This document shows positions 24,189-36,084 of a stretch of DNA of 64,000 nt, piece by piece. This DNA is from Allium sativum (taxonomy: Eukaryota > Streptophyta > Magnoliopsida > Asparagales > Amaryllidaceae): contig CM060919.1 in assembly GCA_030737875.1 (NCBI GenBank), forward strand, positions 804,309,160-804,373,159. The letters are read 5' to 3'. The translations under genes and the position numbers were made by a program. Within the stretch, counting starts at the first letter, position 1. Every line of letters starts with the position of its first letter. The notes below the pieces were generated by a model. That model was not told where the DNA came from, did no database searches, and saw only the letters and a program-made list of their open reading frames with translations.

Positions 24189-24864
24189 AGAGTATTACTT
24201 TGGTATAAATAAACAACTGTGTTGATGTGTATGCTTGAATTGTGGCAATGGAAGTAATTCATATTTGTGCAAAATTATGTTATTCATTATAAAGAACTAC
24301 ATGCGGTAGTTCTATGCAAATATACATTTGGAATATTGCGCAAATTATGTAGTCTATGTTGAAGCTACATGTATATAGTTGAGTGAAATTTATGCAAGTT
24401 TGGGCTTTGGTATTATGCCATCATGATGTATATTTTGTGCATAAATCATTTTGCAAGTAATTGAGACAAGTTTGGTTGTTATGGTTCATATGAAACTATG
24501 TTCGAATTTTGACACTATAATCCATGTATTAAGTCATGCTTTTGCAAAACTTATGAATATGGCTAGGCTATGAATTATATTTGGCATAATTGAAATCTAT
24601 GATTAAGTCTATCTTGTTTAAAAGAATTATATGATGACATATGTGAGACATGGCTAGGTTAGACTCAAAAATCCCTTTTTGCAAGTTTAAAGCAAACACC
24701 ATGATTAGGAATATTTATGCATAAGTATATTTATACCATCGTTATATGATTAGACTTAAACCATGATTAAGTTGAACTATGCTTTTGTGTTAGTAACAAA
24801 GTATCCCCTTTGTAAGCATGTAGAAACCTTATGAACATGACTTGTTTATGTTTATGCCATGAAC

Positions 24865-25055
24865 AAAGTTAACCTTACTTATGCCATGCTTATGTTTGAC
24901 ATTATGCCATGTTTATGCTAGAAGTATTTATGCCATGCTTATGTTTGACATTATGCTATGCTTAAGCTAGGAATATTTATGACATGCTTATGTTTGACAT
25001 TATGTTATGCTTAAGCTAGGAATATTTATGACATGCTTATGTTTGACATTATGCC
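24865..25055 (+). repeat. About 49-bp tandem repeat in R/U5
   Basis: About 3.5 units carry ATGACATGCTTATGTTTGAC and ATTATGCTATGCTTAAGC. The copy in the 3' LTR is at about 33318-33508. Confidence 0.8.
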
Positions 25056-25491
25056 TAAATAAGAATATAGGTTCATGTTGTAGTTAAACCTATGCAAGTT
25101 CACATGCTTTTATTCATGTCACCTATGTTACCACTATGCAAGTACACCAATTTCTATTTTGTATTTCCAACGTCGTGTTGCAAGTTCATGCGCTCACCTT
25201 CCCCTCTTTGTGTATACGCCATAAGCCTCCCCTTTCGCATGGCTAAATTGGGCTTTAAAAGGCTAAGCCCAATATATATGTACGGACGTGTAAAACGGGG
25301 GAAAATAACGTTGGGTTAAAATTAATTAATGAATGAAAATATAAAATAGAAGGGCCCAAATTCAAGTATGGGTTGGGCCCATGATTGGTGTAACCTTTAC
25401 ACCAATAACTTAATAATGGGCCGCAAATATTTACATATAAATAAAGAAGAATGACAAGATATGTAAATGTAGAAAATACGATGTGTTTAAC

Positions 25492-25689
25492 CCGAGGTTG
25501 GATTGAGTTGTGATGTAAACCTGCCCGGAACCGCCCGGCTGTCCAGTAGTCACAACAATACCTATCCAATGTGAGAGGTTAAACATGGAGCCCAGCAAGG
25601 ACCCGAGGTTAGACTGAGTTGTGGCGTAAGACTGCCCGGAACCAACCGGCAACAGGCAGCCACAACAATACCTGTCTAATGTGAGAGGT
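25492..25689 (+). repeat. Duplicated 87-bp LTR module
   Basis: Copies at 25492-25578 and 25603-25689 share CCGAGGTT, GTTGTG, CTGCCCGGAACC, CACAACAATACCT and AATGTGAGAGG in order. GTTGTG and CACAAC can pair. The 3' LTR copies are at 33945-34031 and 34056-34142. The same pair is found, more diverged, in the giant-LTR element. Confidence 0.82.
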
Positions 25690-26816
25690 CAGGGCCTTAA
25701 TAAGACAATTAAGGCTGAGTCAGGATTGTTAGGATTAAGTGGACTAAAGACTTAATCAAAATGGAACATGCTAAACTAAACGGACTGGTGGGGGTTAGGT
25801 TAGAAAACACTTAACCAACTTAGCATGTTGGCTAGAGATAGAAAACCTAGTAACGGGGGACCCTTTTCAGCAGTAACCCTAAAAGGTGTATCAGGATACC
25901 CTGAAACTAGGCAGGGTGGGGCACGATTACTGGGCTGATTGTAAGAGGTCAAAGCGACGGCGGTGGCGTAGCAGTGTGGTTCTAACGGAGTGCGGGCGTG
26001 CACACACTCCGGCGCAGAAAAATAAGGCACTGGACACCAGTAGCATACCTGTGCACTCTAAGGTTGTGTCGGGTTGCCACTATGGGACTTGATACACCCC
26101 ATGGTGGGACCAGCATAGGTAACTACAGACATCGGGGGCCGTAAGACACATGTAACTATGCGAGTAGGAGCCGATCATCGTAGAATGGATCACACTACCC
26201 TGATTATGGGGTGCAAATTGGAAACTAGTTTATATGGGTTCAGAGATTAACATGGGGTACGATAGTATATTCGACCCTAGACAACTTAACCAAGTTTATT
26301 TTGCTTGCCCACTTCTTGTTTATACTTATCATACCCAGTTCTTTATTCATAGACAAAATAGTACTTGACTTACTCAGGCTTTATGTCTGACTCTACTTTT
26401 CTTTCGTCTTCTTTCTTCCGTTTCCCCCCCAGGTCCTCAGGGAGGGAACACAGCAGCTTGACCTACCTCAACATCCAGCTTGAAGAAGAGAAATGTATTG
26501 CTTGGACTTTCCTGTTTTGAACTATGGCTTTGGAAAATCCACTATGGGGCTTTTGCAGTTTATCTATGTTTTATTTATGCTTCTTTAAAATAATGTACTC
26601 AAGACAGATTATGAAAGTGTTATGTTATGATTTTGGAAAGGATGTTGTTGTAACACGTATTTGACTTTATGAAATAAAAGTTTGTTGTTCTTCCGCTGTT
26701 TACAAATATGTGTTCTTATATCTGTCTTGTATATCTGTGACTTGTACTTATAAACCTCCACCAAAATTAGGGCATTCCCTTTGAGAGTGACCCTAACGGA
26801 GGTGGGGTGTTTCACT

Positions 26817-26828
26817 TGGTATCAGAGC
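26817..26828 (+). other. Chromovirus primer-binding site
   Basis: TGGTATCAGAGC, two bases after the LTR end; complementary to the 3' end of plant initiator tRNA-Met. Confidence 0.9.
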
Positions 26829-27001
26829 ATAGGTTTACCAGATAAGATAAAAAGTTTTGAAAAATTATTTTCAAAAAGGAGATTTAAAGAAGCATTTTTA
26901 AAAGAAAAATATTATTTTATTTTAAAAGGCAAAGTCCACTCCCCAAAGCCATAGGTATTATCTCTTATCCTTCGTTTTGAATCTATCCTTTTTGTTTCAG
27001 C
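26829..27001 (+). other. Leader between PBS and gag
   Basis: 173 bp, A/T rich, ending in a pyrimidine tract plus CAG immediately before the ATG at 27002 (possible splice acceptor). Confidence 0.6.
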
Positions 27002-30000
27002 ATGTCCCAAGATCTTAACTTGCCGGAAGGGGTGCCAATACCTGGTTGGTTTAGACGGTTCTTAGAAGCAAGGGCCACTCAGCCAGGTCCTACCATTCCT
27101 CCTCCCCCAGCGGAAGGAAAACATCCAGCTGCAGCAGCACCTTTTCCTCCACCTCCTCCTCGGGGAAACACTTTTGCTAAGATATGTAAAGATTTTAAAG
27201 CTATGGGAGGAAGGGATTTCCATGGAACTGAGTCCTTCGTAGCAGCTAGAAATTGGCTGAAAGAGACGGAGGATCTATTCATCATCTTTGAGGTAGAAGA
27301 TAGGCAAAAAGTACAGTTGGCAGTGTGGCTATTGAAGGGCGAGGCTTCCTACTGGTGGGAAGTCACTAATGCTGAGAGACCAGTGGAGACATGGGAGGAC
27401 TTTAGGGCAAGGTTTGAGACTAAATTTCTCTCAGATGCGGAAAGAAGTTTGCAGTTGGAAAAATTCTTATTTCTTAAGCAAGGGGACAAGACGGTCAGAG
27501 AATATGTGAATCAGTTCGATGAGCTGGCTAGGTTTGGGCTTGACCTAGTCAACACCCCGCACAAGAAGGCTCTCCGTTTCGTCAAAGGGTTGAATGAGCC
27601 ATTACACAGTTTGGCCATGACCCATATACCCATGGGAGCCACGTATGAAAGATTGGTGCAAATGGCATTGCTGAATGAAGAGGATAAGGGCAAGAAGAAA
27701 GAGGGTTTGCAGCCCAAGAAGACAGACTTTAAGAAGGGCGGAAAAGGCAACAAAGAGAAGAGGAAGTGCAATTTCTGTGGCAAAGTGGGGCACTTAGTAA
27801 AGGACTGCCGGAAAAAGAAGGCCAAGGAGAATGGTGGGTGCTTTTCTTGCGGTGAGACAGGCCATAGGGCTAAGGACTGCCCAAAGAAACGAGGACAAGG
27901 GCAGAGGGCTGGATCCACCCCAGGGGCACATGTTCATGTGCTAGAAGCGCCACCTCTGCAACAGCGAGGTATAAGTACTTCCGTAGAAAGTGTAGTTTAT
28001 CTTTATGATCACCCCGTTCGCACTTTATTTGATTCTGGCGCATCACACTCCTTTATCTCGTCTGCTTTAGTAGAATCTCTGCACCTAGAAACTAGTATGG
28101 TAGAGGACCCCTTAATTGTTTCAAACCCAATTGGGGGCCCAGCTCATTTGTCTATGATCTGTCTGGATTTGAAAATTTCTATTCTAAGTGTTGAATTTCT
28201 ATGTAGTGCCTTTGTTTTGGGCTTTTCGGGGTATGGTTTGATTTTGGGTATGGATTGGCTATCCAGTAATGGGGCCGTCCTTGATTGTGAGAAAATGGTT
28301 GTTAGGCTCCTAACCCAGCTCGGTAATACTTTGGAAATTTCTTGTAATCCCTCGTATGCGGTTATGCTTAGTTATCTTGAATCGCTAGATGCCTCTGTTG
28401 AAAATTTGAAATCAGTTAGAGTGGTCCGGGAATATCCGGATGTCTTCGAAGAGGTGAAGGGCTTACCTCCGAAGCGGGAAATAGACTTCCGCATATATCT
28501 GGTAGATAATGCAAAGCCCGTTGCGTTGCCCGTTAGACATATGGCTCCACGAGAAAGGAAAGAGCTCAGTAAACAGATTAAAGAGCTTCTAGAAAAGGGG
28601 TTCATTAGGAGGAGCATTTCAGAATGGGGCGCTCCGGTGGTGTTCGCTACAAAGGCGGATGGTTCACTCCGTCTATGTGTTGACTATAGGGAGCTCAACA
28701 AGCTAACGAAAAAGAATAGGCACCCTCTCCCTAGAATTGACGATTTATTTGACCAGCTTGTAGGAGCGTCTGTTTTCTCCCAACTCGATTTAGCAACCGG
28801 TTTTCATCAGCTAAGGGTGGCTGAAGATAGCATCGATAAAACGGCTTTCAGAACCCCAGACGGCTTCTTTGAATGGCTTGTCATGCCTTTCGGCTTGACA
28901 AATGCACCTGCGTACTTCGTGGACCTAATGAGTAGGGTATTTAGAGATTTCCTCAACAAATTCGTAGTGGTCTTCGTAGATGATATCCTTATCTTCTCAA
29001 AGAGTGAAGAGGAACATGCTCAGCACCTAAGGGCAATCATGGAAACTTTGCGAGTCCATCAACTAAAAGCCAAATTCTCCAAATGCCACTTTTGGAGAGA
29101 AGAGGTGAGGTTCCTTGGGCACATAGTATCCAAACAAGGGTTAGCGGTGGACCCTGCGAAGGTAGTGGCGGTACAGGATTGGAAGACACCAAGGAATGCA
29201 ACTGAGGTCCGAAGCTTTCTAGGACTAGCAGGTTTCTATCGAAAATTTATAAGGGATTTTGCGAAGATCTCAGCTCCGCTCACGAAATTGACTAAGAAAA
29301 ATCTAGTGTTTAATTGGGATTTGGATTGCGAGTTTGCTTTCCAACGACTGAAAAGGGCTCTCACAACAGCCCCAGTTTTGACGCTGCCAGATGGGAGCAA
29401 GATGTTCACTGTTTATACGGATGCATGTGGGACAGGGCTAGGCGCCGTCTTAATGCAAGAAGGAAGGGTAGTAGCTTATGGCGGGAGGCAGTTGAAAGTG
29501 CACGAAAAGAACTACCCAACCCACGATCTTGAGTTAGCCGCCATCGTCTTTGCACTCAAGTCTTGGCGACACTATCTCCAAGGTGAGAAGTTCGAACTTT
29601 ACACTGACCACAAATCGTTGAAATATCTTTTCTCGCAGAAGGATCTTAACTTGAGGCAACAAAGATGGATGGAGTTTCTTGCCTCGTACGATTTCGAAAT
29701 CTCCTACACTCCGGGCAAAGGCAACGTAGTGGCAGACGCGTTGAGCCGAAAGAAATTGACCCTAAGCCCATTGTTTGTTGAAAGACAAAGCCTAGAGTTT
29801 ATAGCCAGCTTCGACTTTAGGCCCTCCTCCGATTTCGTACCAGGCTTGCTAGCATCTCTCGAAGTACGGCCAACTTTAGTGGATTCAGTAGGGACAGCAC
29901 AACGCGAAGACCCTCAACTTGTGGAAATAATTGGTAGGCTAATTAGGGGTGAGACTTCAAGTCACCTCAACAGATACTCCATCGACGATAAGGGTTTGCT

Positions 30001-30580
30001 AAGGCGAGACGGAAGACTATGCGACCCACAGACAAACGATTTAATAAAGAAGGTTCTCGAGGAAGCACATCACTCCAAGATGACGATACACCCAGGCGGG
30101 GATAAAATGTACAAAGACATAAAAAGGACTTTCTTCTGGAACGGCATGAAAAAGGACGTGGCAGAGTTCGTTTCTAAGTGTATGGTGTGCCAACAGGTTA
30201 AGGCGGAACAGAAAAAGCCTGGCGGACTGCTACATCCTCTGGAGGTCCCGCAGTGGAAGTGGGATAGCATCTCAATGGACTTCATCGATGGGCTGCCTAG
30301 GTCTAGGAGAGGCAACACTAGTATTTGGGTAATAGTGGATAGGCTTACTAAAAGCGCCCACTTTTTACCTGTCAAAAGTAAAAGAACTGCCTCATCCCTA
30401 GCATCACTTTACCTCAAGGAAATCGTTCGACTCCATGGAATATCGTCTAGCATTGTTAGTGACCGAGACCCCATCTTCACCAGTGAGTTTTGGCGGAGTC
30501 TGCAAGAAGCAGTAGGAACGCAGTTATGCTTGAGCACAGCCTATCATCCCCAAACCGACGGCCAAACAGAGAGTGAATAG
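27002..30580 (+). CDS. Chromovirus gag-pol polyprotein (Gag, protease, reverse transcriptase, RNase H, integrase to the catalytic Glu)
   Basis: 1192 residues. Gag: proline-rich N-terminus, then a retrotrans_gag domain (about 70-230) with WWEV and [14 protein letters not shown]. Two CCHC knuckles follow: [14 protein letters not shown] (from residue 256) and [14 protein letters not shown] (from 280). Protease: DSGASHSF with Asp344. Reverse transcriptase: [10 protein letters not shown] and the FVDD motif with Asp660/Asp661. RNase [13 protein letters not shown] with Asp807. Integrase: zinc-binding H1023/H, C1060/C1063, then catalytic Asp1093 (MDFIDGLP), Asp1154 (SDRDPIF) and Glu near 1190 (DGQTE). 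The frame then hits a stop at 30578-30580 because of a small deletion in a GA run; the rest continues in another frame from 30573. All visible catalytic residues are intact. Start chosen as the first ATG, right after the candidate acceptor. Confidence 0.93.
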   Translation: MSQDLNLPEGVPIPGWFRRFLEARATQPGPTIPPPPAEGKHPAAAAPFPPPPPRGNTFAKICKDFKAMGGRDFHGTESFVAARNWLKETEDLFIIFEVEDRQKVQLAVWLLKGEASYWWEVTNAERPVETWEDFRARFETKFLSDAERSLQLEKFLFLKQGDKTVREYVNQFDELARFGLDLVNTPHKKALRFVKGLNEPLHSLAMTHIPMGATYERLVQMALLNEEDKGKKKEGLQPKKTDFKKGGKGNKEKRKCNFCGKVGHLVKDCRKKKAKENGGCFSCGETGHRAKDCPKKRGQGQRAGSTPGAHVHVLEAPPLQQRGISTSVESVVYLYDHPVRTLFDSGASHSFISSALVESLHLETSMVEDPLIVSNPIGGPAHLSMICLDLKISILSVEFLCSAFVLGFSGYGLILGMDWLSSNGAVLDCEKMVVRLLTQLGNTLEISCNPSYAVMLSYLESLDASVENLKSVRVVREYPDVFEEVKGLPPKREIDFRIYLVDNAKPVALPVRHMAPRERKELSKQIKELLEKGFIRRSISEWGAPVVFATKADGSLRLCVDYRELNKLTKKNRHPLPRIDDLFDQLVGASVFSQLDLATGFHQLRVAEDSIDKTAFRTPDGFFEWLVMPFGLTNAPAYFVDLMSRVFRDFLNKFVVVFVDDILIFSKSEEEHAQHLRAIMETLRVHQLKAKFSKCHFWREEVRFLGHIVSKQGLAVDPAKVVAVQDWKTPRNATEVRSFLGLAGFYRKFIRDFAKISAPLTKLTKKNLVFNWDLDCEFAFQRLKRALTTAPVLTLPDGSKMFTVYTDACGTGLGAVLMQEGRVVAYGGRQLKVHEKNYPTHDLELAAIVFALKSWRHYLQGEKFELYTDHKSLKYLFSQKDLNLRQQRWMEFLASYDFEISYTPGKGNVVADALSRKKLTLSPLFVERQSLEFIASFDFRPSSDFVPGLLASLEVRPTLVDSVGTAQREDPQLVEIIGRLIRGETSSHLNRYSIDDKGLLRRDGRLCDPQTNDLIKKVLEEAHHSKMTIHPGGDKMYKDIKRTFFWNGMKKDVAEFVSKCMVCQQVKAEQKKPGGLLHPLEVPQWKWDSISMDFIDGLPRSRRGNTSIWVIVDRLTKSAHFLPVKSKRTASSLASLYLKEIVRLHGISSSIVSDRDPIFTSEFWRSLQEAVGTQLCLSTAYHPQTDGQTESE

Positions 30581-31430
30581 AGTTTTGGAAGACCTTTTAA
30601 GGCTATGCGTCCTTGACTTCGGAGGGACATGGGAAGACCACCTTCCTTTAGTAGAATTCGCCTACAACAACAGCTATCAAGCAACCATCGGAATGGCGCC
30701 CTTCGAAGCTTTATACGGAAGACCGTGCCGATCGCCCACGTGTTGGTGGGAGTCCACGGATAAGCTCATACTTGAACCAGACATGATCCGAGAGACCTCA
30801 GAGAAAGTAGACTTAATACGAAGAAGGATGAAGACGGCCCAAGACAGACAAAAGTCCTATGCCGACAAGAGAAGGACCGACCTTGGATTTGAAGTTGGAG
30901 ACAGAGTTTTTCTCAAGGTATCACCGCTAAGAAACGTTGTTCGTTTTGGAACCACAGGAAAGCTAGCGCCAAGATTCGTAGGGCCATTCCCTATTATCGA
31001 GAAGATTGGGAAAATGGCCTATAGATTAGAGCTACCCGAGAAGTTGGCTGGAGTCCACAACGTTTTTCACGTTTCACATCTCCGGAAATGTCTACACGAG
31101 TCTGCTGAAGTGGTAGAGCCAAATATCATCGAAGAGGCCGAAGTGGAACGCGAAGCAACCATAAGAAGAGTTCCAACCCGCATATTAGGAACGGAAGTGA
31201 AGAAGCTACGCAACCGTGAAGTCAAGCTCGTCAAAGTTCAGTGGAGCGACGCCGAGGGAGACGCGACTTGGGAAACTGAAGCTAAAATCCGTACTGCCTA
31301 CCCTTTTCTGTTCGAGGGTACATCCTTGATCTTCCTTTTCCTTAAGTTGCGCTTTTATCTATCTATCTTTTTAGGTATATTTCCTCGACCGTATCTTTTA
31401 GGTAGAAAACCTTTGGATGAAAACATGTAG
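30573..31430 (+). pseudogene. Chromovirus integrase C-terminus and chromodomain-like tail (frame-shifted from gag-pol)
   Basis: 285 residues starting inside the integrase helix that follows the catalytic Glu ([10 protein letters not shown]). Next come VEFAYNNSYQATIGMAPFEA, YGRPCRSP, the GPY/F-type block RFVGPFPIIEKIG, FHVSHLRKCLHES, and a chromodomain-like tail with VKVQWSDAEGDATWETEAK around residues 225-245. The tail may steer integration toward particular chromatin, as in other chromoviruses. This frame overlaps the end of gag-pol by 8 bases. Compared with the family pattern, two bases appear to be missing in the GAGAG run at about 30570, so this part would not normally be translated. Programmed frameshifting is possible but I see no classical slippery site. 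Confidence 0.88.
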
Positions 31431-31903
31431 TTGAAACATGTTATGTATGAATGGTTGCAAGTGGTTGCAAGTGATTGCTAGTGGTTGCTCGTGGTTGCAT
31501 ATACACACACAATCTAGGTTTTAGATCGGCTCAGTCACTTCATATTGCATATGCATATATGTTTGCTTTCGTCTATGGTTGAACATTAATATGTTGACAT
31601 GTGGATGTTGCATTTGTATTGAATGATTGTGCACTCATGTAGAATCAAGAATAGGAAAATTTGCATACATATTGGATTCATGGCACTTACATAATTCGCA
31701 TTAAGGAGGTCAACTGAATCAGTAGACCGCCTGATTTTGCATTAGATAAGTTCATGTACACACACACTTCGCATATGATCATGAAGCATTAGAAGTCTTT
31801 TAAGGACAATGGATGCTCGTGTTTGATGGATGAGTAGATGGATGATTGGATGTTAGGATATACATTCCTCCTAACTTGAAGATTTCGGGGACGAAATCCT
31901 TTT
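31431..31903 (+). other. Chromovirus 3' untranslated interior
   Basis: It contains GGTTGCAAGTGGTTGC-type repeats (31450-31500) shared with the other two gypsy elements. The hairpin GATTTCG-GGGA-CGAAATC lies at 31881-31898. Confidence 0.75.
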
Positions 31904-31916
31904 AAGTGGGGGAGAA
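31904..31916 (+). other. Chromovirus polypurine tract
   Basis: AAGTGGGGGAGAA directly abuts the 3' LTR start TGTAACACCCC. Confidence 0.9.
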
Positions 31917-34900
31917 TGTAACACCCCGAAAATTCTATAACTGTGAAATTAACAAATTAAAGTATAATTAATTTGAAATCAAAGAACTAAGGGAAACGGG
32001 ATACGCCATTGCGTTCGTCTCGGAAAAATACGCGAAATAGAGTCCGAGTTTTCGAAAAACGGAGTCCGTATGAAGAAGATATGGCATTCGGAAGTTTTGA
32101 ATCAAATTTAAAATTCAAACAGAATAAAATAATTAAAAATCGGGCCCAGTGGGCCAGGGCGGATAAACACCCGCCTAGGCCACCCAGGTCGACTGGGCTG
32201 TCGACCTGGGCTACCCATGTCGACAGGGCTGTCGACAGCCCTGTCGACAGGTGTATCGACCTGGTCGAGCCCAGTCAACCTGGCTGGCCAGGTCGGTGTG
32301 TGGTCGAATTTCTGTGGTCTGCTTTGTCATTAGGGCTAGGTGGCGGGTTTTTATTGGTCTCTCTTCCTAATGAATGGCTACGATCTATCCAAGCAACATC
32401 AAGGGTCCTAATCAATTCTTAACCTCTATATAAACAACCCTAGACTAAACCCTAATCTATTCATTCAAATTAAGAACATAGCCGCCATGTTGCTGAGGAA
32501 CGACTAAGGGTAGCCGCCAACTAGAGAGAGGATTAGGAAGAAAGTTCTAAAGCCTAAAGCAATTCAAGCAACCTAAAGCCAATCAATTCAACAAAGGAAT
32601 CATATCTCTTAATTTGAGAATTCGCCGCAACCATTGTAAGTAGAGTATTACTTTGGTATAAATAAACAACTGTGTTGATGTGTATGCTTGAATTGTGGCA
32701 ATGGAAGTAATTCATATTTGTGCAAAATTATGTTATTCATTATAAAGAACTACATGCGGTAGTTCTATGCAAATATACATTTGGAATATTGCGCAAATTA
32801 TGTAGTCTATGTTGAAGCTACATGTATATAGTTGAGTGAAATTTATGCAAGTTTGGGCTTTGGTATTATGCCATCATGATGTATATTTTGTGCATAAATC
32901 ATTTTGCAAGTAATTGAGACAAGTTTGGTTGTTATGGTTCATATGAAACTATGTTGGAATTTTGACACTATAATCCATGTATTAAGTCATGCTTTTGCAA
33001 AACTTATGAATATGGCTAGGCTATGAATTATATTTGGCATAATTGAAATCTATGATTAAGTCTATCTTGTTTAAAAGAATTATATGATGACATATGTGAG
33101 ACATGGCTAGGTTAGACTCAAAAATCCCTTTTTGCAAGTTTAAAGCAAACACCATGATTAGGAATATTTACGCATAAGTATATTTATACCATCGTTATAT
33201 GATTAGACTTAAACCATGATTAAGTTGAACTATGCTTTTGTGTTAGTAACAAAGTATCCCCTTTGTAAGCATGTAGAAACCTTATGAACATGACTTGTTT
33301 ATGTTTATGCCATGAACAAAGTTAACCTTACTTATGCCATGCTTATGTTTGACATTATGCCATGTTTATGCTAGAAGTATTTATGCCATGCTTATGTTTG
33401 ACATTATGCTATGCTTAAGCTAGGAATATTTATGACATGCTTATGTTTGACATTATGCTATGCTTAAGCTAGGAATATTTATGACATGCTTATGTTTGAC
33501 ATTATGCCTAAATAAGAATATAGGTTCATGTTGTAGTTAAACCTATGCAAGTTCACATGCTTTTATTCATGTCACCTATGTTACCACTATGCAAGTACAC
33601 CAATTTCTATTTTGTATTTCCAACGTCGTGTTGCAAGTTCATGCGCTCACCTTCCCCTCTTTGTGTATACGCCATAAGCCTCCCCTTTCGCATGGCTAAA
33701 TTGGGCTTTAAAAGGCTAAGCCCAATATATATGTACGGACGTGTAAAACGGGGGAAAATAACGTTGGGTTAAAATTAATTAATGAATGAAAATATAAAAT
33801 AGAAGGGCCCAAATTCAAGTATGGGTTGGGCCCATGATTGGTGTAACCTTTACACCAATAACTTAATAATGGGCCGCAAATATTTACATATAAATAAAGA
33901 AGAATGACAAGATATGTAAATGTAGAAAATACGATGTGTTTAACCCGAGGTTGGATTGAGTTGTGATGTAAACCTGCCCGGAACCGCCCGGCTGTCCAGT
34001 AGTCACAACAATACCTATCCAATGTGAGAGGTTAAACATGGAGCCCAGCAAGGACCCGAGGTTAGACTGAGTTGTGGCGTAAGACTGCCCGGAACCAACC
34101 GGCAACAGGCAGCCACAACAATACCTGTCTAATGTGAGAGGTCAGGGCCTTAATAAGACAATTAAGGCTGAGTCAGGATTGTTAGGATTAAGTGGACTAA
34201 AGACTTAATCAAAATGGAACATGCTAAACTAAACGGACTGGTGGGGGTTAGGTTAGAAAACACTTAACCAACTTAGCATGTTGGCTAGAGATAGAAAACC
34301 TAGTAACGGGGGACCTTTTTCAGCAGTAACCCTAAAAGGTGTATCAGGATACCCTGAAACTAGGCAGGGTGGGGCACGATTACTGGGCTGATTGTAAGAG
34401 GTCAAAGCGACGGCGGTGGTGTAGCAGTGTAGGTTCTAACGGAGTGCGGGCGTGCACACACTCCGGCGCAGAAAAATAAGGCACTGGACACCAGTAGCAT
34501 ACCTGTGCACTCTAAGGTTGTGTCGGGTTGCCACTATGGGACTTGATACACCCCATGGTGGGACCAGCATAGGTAACTACAGACATCGGGGGCCGTAAGA
34601 CACATGTAACTATGCGAGTAGGAGCCGATCATCGTAGAATGGATCACACTACCCTGATTATGGGGTGCAAATTGGAAACTAGTTTATATGGGTTCAGAGA
34701 TTAACATGGGGTACGATAGTATATTCGACCCTAGACAACTTAACCAAGTTTATTTTGCTTGCCCACTTCTTGTTTATACTTATCATACCCAGTTCTTTAT
34801 TCATAGACAAAATAGTACTTGACTTACTCAGGCTTTATGTCTGACTCTACTTTTCTTTCGTCTTCTTTCTTCCGTTTCCCCCCCCAGGTCCTCAGGGAGG

Positions 34901-35269
34901 GAACACAGCAGCTTGACCTACCTCAACATCCAGCTTGAAGAAGAGAAATGTATTGCTTGGACTTTCCTGTTTTGAACTATGGCTTTGGAAAATCCACTAT
35001 GGGGCTTTTGCAGTTTATCTATGTTTTATTTATGCTTCTTTAAAATAATGTACTCAAGACAGATTATGAAAGTGTTATGTTATGATTTTGGAAAGGATGT
35101 TGTTGTAACACGTATTTGACTTTATGAAATAAAAGTTTGTTGTTCTTCCGCTGTTTACAAATATGTGTTCTTATATCTGTCTTGTATATCTGTGACTTGT
35201 ACTTATAAACCTCCACCAAAATTAGGGCATTCCCTTTGAGAGTGACCCTAACGGAGGTGGGGTGTTTCA
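31917..35269 (+). repeat. Chromovirus 3' LTR (3353 bp)
   Basis: Near identical to 23464-26814 with a constant offset of 8453 for most of its length. About 12 substitutions and two 1-bp indels were seen by eye, one in a poly-C run near 34880. It is followed by the GTGGC target duplication. Confidence 0.95.
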
Positions 35270-35274
35270 GTGGC

Positions 35275-35321
35275 TAAGTTGGGGACAATATCTTGCGCGA
35301 ACGTAGGTGCGGGCTGTTACA
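35275..35321 (+). repeat. TRIM 3' LTR, second part
   Basis: It resumes TAAGTTGGGGACAATATC as in the TRIM 5' LTR and ends TGTTACA, followed by the ACGCA target duplication. Confidence 0.87.
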
Positions 35322-35326
35322 ACGCA

Positions 35327-35779
35327 AGAGATTTATAGTGGTTCCACTAATGTCTTGTTAGTGTACGTCCACTTGGGGAGAGGAGTTTTTATTCCTTTTC
35401 TAAATAAGAAAATATTACAAGACTGATAATAAGAAGAAGAAATACAACTTTGAGAGATGTACCATACATTTACCTAATCCCTATCCTTATATAAGGATTA
35501 ATACTTGGGGTTGAAGTAATTTATTTATTGTTATAAATCAATGCCTAATTAATTCTCCAATCAGAGAATTAATTCCTTACTTCAATATCTCAAAAGAAAC
35601 TTCTTCACATTCTTCCAGTTATGTAGGTAATTTATTGCGCAATCTAATTTTACAAAAAAGAGGCAATAAATTTTCTGATATCTTTCAAATCTTCTACAGT
35701 TGGAAATATTATTTTACTCAAATTAACAATATTTCCCAAATCTTCTCTAAATGGAAATATTGTATCACAGATTCTAACA
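35327..35779 (-). repeat. Copia array LTR2, right part
   Basis: It continues AGAGATTTATAGTGGTTCCA as in LTR1 and ends TCTAACA. It lacks about 50 bp present near the end of LTR1 and LTR3. A polypurine tract (minus) follows at 35780. Confidence 0.87.
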
Positions 35780-36084
35780 ATCTCCACCGTGATACTATAT
35801 TTCCTTGAAAGCATACCAACTCCACCTACATCCTCTTACTCTAAGCATCTTCTCGGACAAGACACCATGGTTAATTTCTCCAATGAGCTTCGGCATGTCC
35901 ATCACCCATTGCACTTTGTCAACAAACTCCGGCAACGTCACCGCCTGCCAACAATGTGTTCAAAGTACCGCCTTCTTGTAAGACCTATCAATCTTCACCA
36001 TCAAAACAAACGTCTCCATGAACCATCTCAACTCTATCCCCACACCGTGCCATCGCATGGCACCTAGCATTTCGATAAGTGATT

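Larger units (their letters stand above)
23464..26814 (+). repeat. Chromovirus 5' LTR (3351 bp)
   Basis: It begins TGTAACACCCCG and ends GGGGTGTTTCA. U3 is about 510 bp with a GTCGAC palindrome and TATA box; the rest is long R/U5 with tandem repeats and the duplicated module. The reading frames here recur in the 3' LTR and do not resemble proteins. Confidence 0.95.
23464..35269 (+). mobile_element. Near-intact chromovirus (Ty3/gypsy, probably Tekay/Del clade)
   Basis: 5' LTR 23464-26814, PBS 26817-26828, gag-pol 27002-31430, polypurine tract 31904-31916, 3' LTR 31917-35269, target duplication GTGGC on both sides (23459-23463, 35270-35274). The two LTRs differ at about a dozen positions over 3.35 kb by eye, so insertion is recent. 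Clade placement rests on domain order with a C-terminal chromodomain-like segment, long LTRs and a tRNA-Met PBS. The polyprotein frame is broken once, near 30570. Confidence 0.95.
23062..35321 (+). mobile_element. TRIM element (about 449 bp) interrupted by the chromovirus
   Basis: The 5' LTR is 23062-23230 (169 bp), PBS TGGTATCAGAGC 23232-23243, interior to 23341 with polypurine GGAGGGGAGA, and 3' LTR 23342-23463 continuing at 35275-35321 after the nested element. Target duplication ACGCA is at 23057-23061 and 35322-35326, inside the Copia LTR2. It has no coding capacity: a terminal-repeat retrotransposon in miniature that needs proteins from another element. Confidence 0.9.

Noticed and set aside
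25255..25652. Frames of 73-104 codons on the minus strand, repeated at 33708-34105
   Set aside because: They overlap the duplicated non-coding module of the chromovirus LTR and are antisense to the element; no domain is recognisable.
32009..32422. 137-codon frame at the start of the chromovirus 3' LTR
   Set aside because: It crosses the U3 palindromes and the TATA box and is broken in the 5' LTR copy, so it is chance coding potential.
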